This document shows positions 7,812-11,232 of a stretch of DNA of 11,232 bases, one piece after another. The notes under the pieces are model-generated. The model made no database searches. It worked only from the letters and a program-made list of their open reading frames with translations, and was not told the origin of the DNA. Each line of letters opens with the position of its first letter. The first letter of the stretch is position 1. A program made the translations under genes and the position numbers. The DNA comes from Candidatus Methanomethylophilaceae archaeon (GTDB lineage: Archaea; Thermoplasmatota; Thermoplasmata; Methanomassiliicoccales; Methanomethylophilaceae), in the NCBI GenBank assembly GCA_023230065.1, contig JALNYB010000035.1, forward strand, positions 1 through 11,232. The letters run 5' to 3'.

Positions 7812-8478
7812 GCTTTGCTTCCTTCACATGAAGTGTTCCATTATTGTTCTTCCATTCTTTTTCAGAACTAATAATAGAAAGAAAATGAGAATGCATTGGA
7901 GAATCCAGTGTCAATGACTCATACTCTCCGCCTTCCCCGATAACACTTATGCCGTATCTTTCTCTCAATGCTCTGAGATCTTTTGCCGCAGATGCATCTA
8001 TAGGGCGTCCGAGCCAAGATTCATCCAAACCTTCTGCATAACATCCTACGATGATTGCTTTGATACCTGAGTTCAAAAGTTCATCCATTATTATATCTTG
8101 ATCTTTTCTCCACAACGGAGTGATCACTTTCAAACCTAACTCACCACAGACGATGTTCATACGGTCCCATTGATAATCCGACCAGACCGCTCCTGTAACA
8201 ACACCTTCTATATCAAGACCCAGAAGAGCATTTTTCAGTCCTTCCATATCCCCTTCCTCAGTGCCTGTACTCTTTCCGAGGATCAACTTCACATTCATTG
8301 ATTCTGCCATGAGCGGAACAATGTTTAGGTTTGGTGTATGAAATATCCAAGACGCTTTATCCTCTGGAACTATGTTAACAATATAAGGTATATCGTGTCC
8401 CATCTGCTTCGCCAAATACATGGCAAATGTAGAATCTTTGCCTCCTGAATACAGTGCGGCTAAACGCATATCCATCAT
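7801..8478 (-). CDS. dph6: Diphthine-ammonia ligase (Dph6), diphthamide synthesis
   Basis: A 225-residue ATP-pyrophosphatase-fold enzyme of the archaeal Dph6 family. The N-terminal PP-loop SGGKDS (11-16) binds ATP, and the C-terminal block GEGGEYESLTLDSP (181-194) is the family hallmark. The conserved central parts FHTPN (46-50), GAVWSDYQWDRMN (96-108) and GCYAEGLDESWLGR (145-158) are also present. The family catalyses the last step of diphthamide formation, ATP-dependent amidation of diphthine on a histidine of elongation factor 2, giving AMP and pyrophosphate. It lacks the extra YjgF-like domains of eukaryotic Dph6; about 220-230 residues is usual for archaea. The start reads ATG ATG GAT ATG, so M1, M2 or M4 could be used; the PP-loop strand starts right after M4. 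It is transcribed divergently from the creatininase-like gene across 44 bp, and its last 11 bp overlap the 3' end of copA. Confidence 0.9.
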   Translation of the reverse strand: MMDMRLAALYSGGKDSTFAMYLAKQMGHDIPYIVNIVPEDKASWIFHTPNLNIVPLMAESMNVKLILGKSTGTEEGDMEGLKNALLGLDIEGVVTGAVWSDYQWDRMNIVCGELGLKVITPLWRKDQDIIMDELLNSGIKAIIVGCYAEGLDESWLGRPIDASAAKDLRALRERYGISVIGEGGEYESLTLDSPMHSHFLSIISSEKEWKNNNGTLHVKEAKLIR

Positions 8479-8522
8479 AAGGCATCACACATTAATTTAA
8501 TCTTTTATCGACATACAGGATT
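8479..8522. promoter_or_regulatory. Compact divergent promoter, dph6 / creatininase-like gene
   Basis: Only 44 bp separate the two start codons. The AT-rich block 8491-8508 holds a minus-strand ATAAAAG (8502-8508, about 27 nt before the dph6 ATG) and a plus-strand TTTAATC (8496-8502, about 24 nt before the ATG at 8523). Both spacings fit archaeal TATA boxes feeding leaderless or very short-leader transcripts. The boxes abut, so the two promoters probably compete or are co-regulated. Confidence 0.55.
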
Positions 8523-9230
8523 ATGCACATGGCTGAAATGACAACCGATGACTTCAGGGAAGCTGTAAAAAAAGATCCGATAGTTATGATTCCATTGGGT
8601 GCAACTGAAGCTCATGGATCACACCTTCCATTAAGCGCAGATACAATTCAGCCGGAATTCATAGCCTACGCCGTGGATAGCTTACTGGACAACATACTGG
8701 TTGCTCCACCGCTAAACTATGCTTTACATTCAACAACAAAAAATCTCCCTGGCACAATAAACCTCACATTCGACACCGTCAGAGCTGTGATCTACGATAT
8801 GCTCACATCTCTGTACGAACAGGGGATCAGAAAAATCATTGTTATCACTGGCCATGCAGGTAGCGGACATATGACCGCCGTATCTGAAGCATGTAAAAAA
8901 GTAGTAAAAGAAACAAATGCAAAGATAATATTCTTCGCAGATTGTGATATTGGGGAAGAATGCTCTGAACTTATCGATATCAAAAATGACGGACATGGCG
9001 GACTTGCTGAGAGTTCTAGAGTGCTAGCAATCCGCCCCGATCTTGTAAGATGCTCACGCCCTATCGGAAAATACGCCGGAAAAAAATATGTAGTACATAA
9101 GGATGCGAGTGTCTGTTTCCCAGTAGGAATAATCGGAGATACTACAAAAGCCTCAGCAGAACTCGGAACAGCCATAAACGATTATATCATAGAAAGAATA
9201 ATCGGGATAATCCAAAATGACTTCGAATGA
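8523..9230 (+). CDS. Creatininase-superfamily metal-dependent amidohydrolase (ArfB possible)
   Basis: A 235-residue cytoplasmic protein of the creatininase (creatinine amidohydrolase) superfamily. Family landmarks are PLGATEAHGSHLPLSADT (24-41, with Glu29, His34 and Asp40 as likely metal ligands), GHAGSGH (110-116), and DGHGGLAESS (156-165, His158 and Glu163). Members hydrolyse C-N bonds of cyclic or linear amides using two metal ions. In archaea one branch is ArfB, the formamide hydrolase in riboflavin and coenzyme F420 synthesis; this protein could be that, but its motifs look closer to generic creatininases, so I give no symbol. The usual NGHGGN block is changed to TGHAGSGH. The start may be ATG 8523 or ATG 8529; the former suits the promoter. 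The 3' end overlaps rpiA by 14 bp, so the two are co-translated, hinting at a link with ribose-phosphate metabolism. Confidence 0.8.
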   Translation: MHMAEMTTDDFREAVKKDPIVMIPLGATEAHGSHLPLSADTIQPEFIAYAVDSLLDNILVAPPLNYALHSTTKNLPGTINLTFDTVRAVIYDMLTSLYEQGIRKIIVITGHAGSGHMTAVSEACKKVVKETNAKIIFFADCDIGEECSELIDIKNDGHGGLAESSRVLAIRPDLVRCSRPIGKYAGKKYVVHKDASVCFPVGIIGDTTKASAELGTAINDYIIERIIGIIQNDFE

Positions 9231-9909
9231 TGTTTCCAACCTCAAAAAACTCGTAGCAGAGAAAGCAGTTAACGATTACGTAAAAGACGGAATGATCGTC
9301 GGTCTCGGGACCGGTTCAACTGCTGCATTTGCGATCAAAAAAATCGGAGAACTGATTGCAAATGGAATGAAACTCACTTGTGTTGCCACTTCTATTCAGA
9401 CAGAGGATCTTGCCACAGAATATGGTGTCAATGTCGTCCCTCTTTGCGATGTAGATCACGTAGATGTGACCATTGACGGAGCAGACGAGGTTGACCCGCA
9501 GCTTCAGCTCATCAAAGGCCTGGGAGGGGCACTTCTCAGAGAAAAGATCGTTGCAGCAGCTACTGTAACAGAGATCATCATAGCAGATGAATCAAAAATC
9601 GTGGAGAAACTGGGAACAAAAGCTCCTTTGCCAGTAGAGGTCGTACCGTACGGACATAACCGTACCGCATTTGCCCTCAAAAAACAAGGATGTGAGCCAA
9701 CTCTAAGAAAAATCAACGGAGAGGTCTTCAGAACCGACAGCGGTAATTTCATCTACGATTGCAGATTTCAATCGATCGATAGCCCATTCTTCCTCGAATC
9801 GAGAATAAATGTGATACCCGGAGTTGTAGAGAACGGACTATTTTTAAATACAGCGTCCGTAGTGCTGATATCTCATCCAAACGGTACGATAACAAAAATG
9901 GAGAAGTAA
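9217..9909 (+). CDS. rpiA: Ribose-5-phosphate isomerase A
   Basis: A complete 230-residue RpiA, which interconverts ribose 5-phosphate and ribulose 5-phosphate in the cytoplasm and supplies ribose for nucleotides and other ribosylated compounds. The phosphate-binding GLGTGSTA (29-36), the DGADEVD block (87-93) and KGLGGALLREK (100-110) are all present. Compared with the E. coli enzyme (Asp81, Asp84, Lys94, Glu103) the equivalents would be Asp87, Asp90, Lys100 and Glu109, a constant offset of six, so the active site is intact. The ATG at 9217 lies inside the upstream hydrolase gene (14-bp overlap, different frame), which implies translational coupling; no strong RBS precedes it. The C-terminal block ESRINVIPGVVENGLF is typical. 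In archaea lacking the oxidative pentose phosphate route, RpiA usually works with the reverse ribulose-monophosphate or non-oxidative pathway; which applies here cannot be seen. Confidence 0.97.
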   Translation: MTSNDVSNLKKLVAEKAVNDYVKDGMIVGLGTGSTAAFAIKKIGELIANGMKLTCVATSIQTEDLATEYGVNVVPLCDVDHVDVTIDGADEVDPQLQLIKGLGGALLREKIVAAATVTEIIIADESKIVEKLGTKAPLPVEVVPYGHNRTAFALKKQGCEPTLRKINGEVFRTDSGNFIYDCRFQSIDSPFFLESRINVIPGVVENGLFLNTASVVLISHPNGTITKMEK

Positions 9910-9910
9910 A

Positions 9911-9930
9911 TTTTCACTAATTTGCTTTGA
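9911..9930 (+). terminator. Possible T-rich terminator after rpiA
   Basis: Just after the rpiA stop there is a run TTTT (9911-9914) followed by two TTT clusters (9921-9923, 9926-9928). Archaeal RNA polymerase can terminate at such T-rich tracts without a hairpin. The tracts are short, so the call is weak. Confidence 0.25.
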
Positions 9931-9937
9931 TACCTCA

Positions 9938-9957
9938 TACTATTATAGGTAATAGTA
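9938..9957. repeat. Perfect 8-bp inverted repeat upstream of rpl44e
   Basis: Arms TACTATTA (9938-9945) and TAATAGTA (9950-9957) are exact reverse complements around the spacer TAGG. The stem is almost all A/T, so as an RNA hairpin it would be weak; a double-stranded operator for a dimeric regulator is as likely. It lies about 10 bp upstream of the probable TATA box of the ribosomal operon. Confidence 0.6.
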
Positions 9958-9963
9958 CGTGGA

Positions 9964-9982
9964 GAGGTTTTAATACAACCTC
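9964..9982. repeat. Perfect 6-bp inverted repeat enclosing a TATA-like box
   Basis: Arms GAGGTT (9964-9969) and AACCTC (9977-9982) are exact reverse complements around the 7-nt spacer TTAATAC. The TATA-like sequence TTTTAATA lies across the left arm and the spacer, so any protein bound to the dyad would cover the promoter. Confidence 0.5.
9968..9975 (+). promoter_or_regulatory. Probable TATA box of the rpl44e-rps27e-aIF2-alpha operon
   Basis: TTTTAATA preceded by the purine-rich GGAGAGG (a possible BRE-like stretch) sits about 44 nt before the rpl44e ATG. Initiation some 25 nt downstream would give a leader of 15-20 nt, just enough to include the Shine-Dalgarno AGGTGA at 10005. Confidence 0.5.
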
Positions 9983-10004
9983 GATATTAGTTCCGTTTCG
10001 CTTC

Positions 10005-10010
10005 AGGTGA
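10005..10010 (+). promoter_or_regulatory. Shine-Dalgarno of rpl44e
   Basis: AGGTGA is followed by a 5-nt spacer before the ATG at 10016 and an 11-nt spacer before the second in-frame ATG at 10022. Spacing favours 10016, although many archaeal L44e proteins begin directly with the M-P of the second ATG. Confidence 0.7.
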
Positions 10011-10015
10011 TTTAA

Positions 10016-10294
10016 ATGAAGATGCCCAGAACAATCAAGACATATTGCCCATTCTGCAAGACCCACACTATCCACGATGTGGAAAGGGTCAAAAAGAAGA
10101 AAGCAAGTGAGCTAAAATGGGGTCAGAGGAGATTCAGAAAAGTAACCGCTGGTTACGGAGGTTTCCCCAGGCCTAAGCCAGAAGGAAGAGAAAAACCCAC
10201 TAAAAGGGTCAACATAAGATACAGATGCGAAACCTGCAAGAAAGCACATCTCACAACATGTATCAGAGCGAAGAAATTCGAACTCACGGAGTGA
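10016..10294 (+). CDS. rpl44e: 50S ribosomal protein L44e (eL42)
   Basis: A 92-residue zinc-binding protein of the large ribosomal subunit, located near the E site. It shows the two CxxC knuckles of the family, Cys11/Cys14 (YCPFC) and Cys71/Cys74 (YRCETC), the basic central stretch [16 protein letters not shown], and the conserved [17 protein letters not shown]. Archaeal homologues are about 92-96 residues, so it is complete. It is the first gene of a classic archaeal cluster with rps27e and aIF2-alpha. Its final GAG TGA carries the ribosome binding site of rps27e. The start could be the ATG at 10016 or the one two codons later; the Shine-Dalgarno supports the first. Confidence 0.97.
   Translation: MKMPRTIKTYCPFCKTHTIHDVERVKKKKASELKWGQRRFRKVTAGYGGFPRPKPEGREKPTKRVNIRYRCETCKKAHLTTCIRAKKFELTE
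10288..10294 (+). promoter_or_regulatory. Shine-Dalgarno of rps27e inside the rpl44e stop
   Basis: GGAGTGA overlaps the rpl44e stop codon and is followed by 5 nt before the ATG at 10300. This fixes the rps27e start at 10300 and rejects the longer reading from the ATG at 10225. Confidence 0.8.
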
Positions 10295-10299
10295 ATTCC

Positions 10300-10467
10300 A
10301 TGACAAATGATTTTATTAAAATTAAATGCCCCGACTGCGGAAACGAGCAGATCGCTTTCAGAAAAGCAGCAACTCAGGTTACATGCCACGTATGCAACTC
10401 TGTTCTCATCACGCCCAAAGGCGGCGTCGGCGAAATCAGAGGAGAAATCCTTGAGGTAGTCGGCTGA
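10300..10467 (+). CDS. rps27e: 30S ribosomal protein S27e (eS27)
   Basis: A 55-residue zinc-finger protein of the small ribosomal subunit. The four zinc ligands are Cys10/Cys13 (KCPDC) and Cys29/Cys32 (TCHVC), with the family pattern F-x-K/R-A-x-T-x-V between them. Archaeal S27e proteins lack the eukaryotic N-terminal extension and are usually 55-65 residues, matching this start. The frame is also open further upstream, to the ATG at 10225, but that part overlaps rpl44e by 70 bases and has no similarity to S27e. The gene begins 5 nt after the rpl44e stop, and its TGA shares one base with the ATG of the aIF2-alpha gene, so all three are co-translated. Confidence 0.96.
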   Translation: MTNDFIKIKCPDCGNEQIAFRKAATQVTCHVCNSVLITPKGGVGEIRGEILEVVG

Positions 10468-11232
10468 TGTCGAGGACCAGAGGCTTTCCCGAGAACGGAG
10501 AACTCGTTGTTTGCACTGTTAAAAGTGTGAAGAACTTTGGAGCGTTCGTTTCACTCGATGAGTATGACGAAAAAGAAGGATTCGTTCATGTCAGGGATGT
10601 AGCCACTGGCTGGGTAAAGTATATCAGAGACTTCATCAGAGAAGGTCAAAAGATCGTCTGTAAAGTTCTGGGTGTAGATTCACAAAAAGGTCACATTGAC
10701 CTTTCTTTAAAATCCGTTAACGAACACCAAAAGAGAGAAAAGATCCAAGAATGGAAGAACGAGAAAAAAGCTGAAAAGCTCGTAGAAATCGTCGCAGAGA
10801 GAATGTCCATTTCAATCGATGATGCTTATGATATGTTCGGAAACGAACTTCTTGCAACATATGAGACCTTATACAGTTCTTTCGAATCTGTCGTAGCTTC
10901 TCCGGAAGAATTCCTCAATGAATTCTCCGGAGAATGGACAACTGCTTTCGTAGAAGTAGCCAAGGAGAATGTAACACCACCTTTTGTTCAAATAGATGGT
11001 ATTCTCGAAATGACTTCCTCTGCACCTAACGGAATAGAATTGATCAAGACAGCTCTCATAGCTGGACTTGAAGCTGCTGACGGCGCAAACGCAGAGATCA
11101 CTTACATCGGTTCACCGAGATACAGAATAGTTATCACAGCCAGCGAATACAAAGAAGCAGAAGATATCATGAAAGATATCAGCAGTACTGCAATTAACAG
11201 TCTGACTGCTGCTGGTGGCGTTGCAATTCTTA
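10467..11232 (+). CDS. eif2a: Translation initiation factor 2 subunit alpha (aIF2-alpha), 3' end cut off
   Basis: The first 255 residues of aIF2-alpha, part of the heterotrimer that brings initiator Met-tRNA to the small ribosomal subunit. An N-terminal S1-type OB domain (about 8-85) includes NFGAFVSL, HVRDVATGWVKYIRDF and EGQKIVCKV; Thr47 lies in the loop that corresponds to the region around Ser51 of eukaryotic eIF2-alpha. A helical domain (about 90-170) and the alpha-beta gamma-binding domain (about 172 on, with YIGSPRYRIVITASEYKEAE) follow. Homologues have about 260-275 residues, so only the last few to twenty residues are missing beyond the window. The ATG overlaps the rps27e TGA by one base, and GAGGT at 10453-10457 gives a Shine-Dalgarno with 9-nt spacing. 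In many archaea nop10 comes next. Confidence 0.97.
   Translation, partial: MSRTRGFPENGELVVCTVKSVKNFGAFVSLDEYDEKEGFVHVRDVATGWVKYIRDFIREGQKIVCKVLGVDSQKGHIDLSLKSVNEHQKREKIQEWKNEKKAEKLVEIVAERMSISIDDAYDMFGNELLATYETLYSSFESVVASPEEFLNEFSGEWTTAFVEVAKENVTPPFVQIDGILEMTSSAPNGIELIKTALIAGLEAADGANAEITYIGSPRYRIVITASEYKEAEDIMKDISSTAINSLTAAGGVAIL

Noticed and set aside
10225..10299. Longer N-terminus for rps27e starting at the ATG at 10225
   Set aside because: It overlaps rpl44e, has no S27e similarity, and a strong Shine-Dalgarno with correct spacing precedes the ATG at 10300.
1..11232. CRISPR array, insertion sequence or att-type direct repeats
   Set aside because: No regularly spaced repeat, transposase, integrase or tRNA-adjacent duplication was seen by eye on either strand.

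Overview
The window looks archaeal. It carries the conserved archaeal translation cluster rpl44e (eL42) - rps27e (eS27) - aIF2-alpha, a Dph6-type diphthamide ligase, TATA-like boxes about 24-27 nt before several start codons, and strong GGTGA/GGAGG-type ribosome binding sites. All eleven stop codons visible are TGA (7) or TAA (4), with no TAG. Together with the moderately AT-rich, compact layout this would fit a pyrrolysine-using Thermoplasmatota methanogen such as Methanomassiliicoccales. That placement is an inference; no methanogenesis gene lies in the window.

Layout. (1) 1-569: 3' part of a DHA2-type MFS exporter, + strand. (2) 572-1475, - strand: a two-gene unit made of a FlK-like hotdog thioesterase followed, 6 nt after its stop, by an unrecognised protein with four CxxC zinc-ribbon knuckles. 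(3) 1476-1580: divergent intergenic region. (4) 1581-5315: a 1244-aa DUF4011-type superfamily 1 helicase fused to a C-terminal Vsr/MTES_1575-type nuclease, the most accessory-looking gene here and a candidate stand-alone defence effector. (5) 5355-7811: copper efflux pair, a CopZ-like HMA chaperone and a CopA P1B-1 ATPase, probably with its own promoter. (6) 7801-8478, - strand: dph6, overlapping the end of copA tail to tail by 11 bp. (7) 8523-9909: a creatininase-superfamily hydrolase overlapping rpiA by 14 bp. (8) 9910-10015: a regulatory gap with two perfect dyads and a good promoter/RBS. (9) 10016 to the end: rpl44e, rps27e and aIF2-alpha in a tight operon, the last running off the window.

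Functionally, regions 6-9 are housekeeping (EF2 modification, pentose phosphate, ribosome and initiation factor), region 5 is copper detoxification, and regions 1-4 are accessory. No tRNA, rRNA, CRISPR array, IS element, integrase or att-like repeat was seen. No clearly new multi-gene system was found. The best leads are the helicase-nuclease, the thioesterase/zinc-ribbon pair and the dyads before the ribosomal operon.
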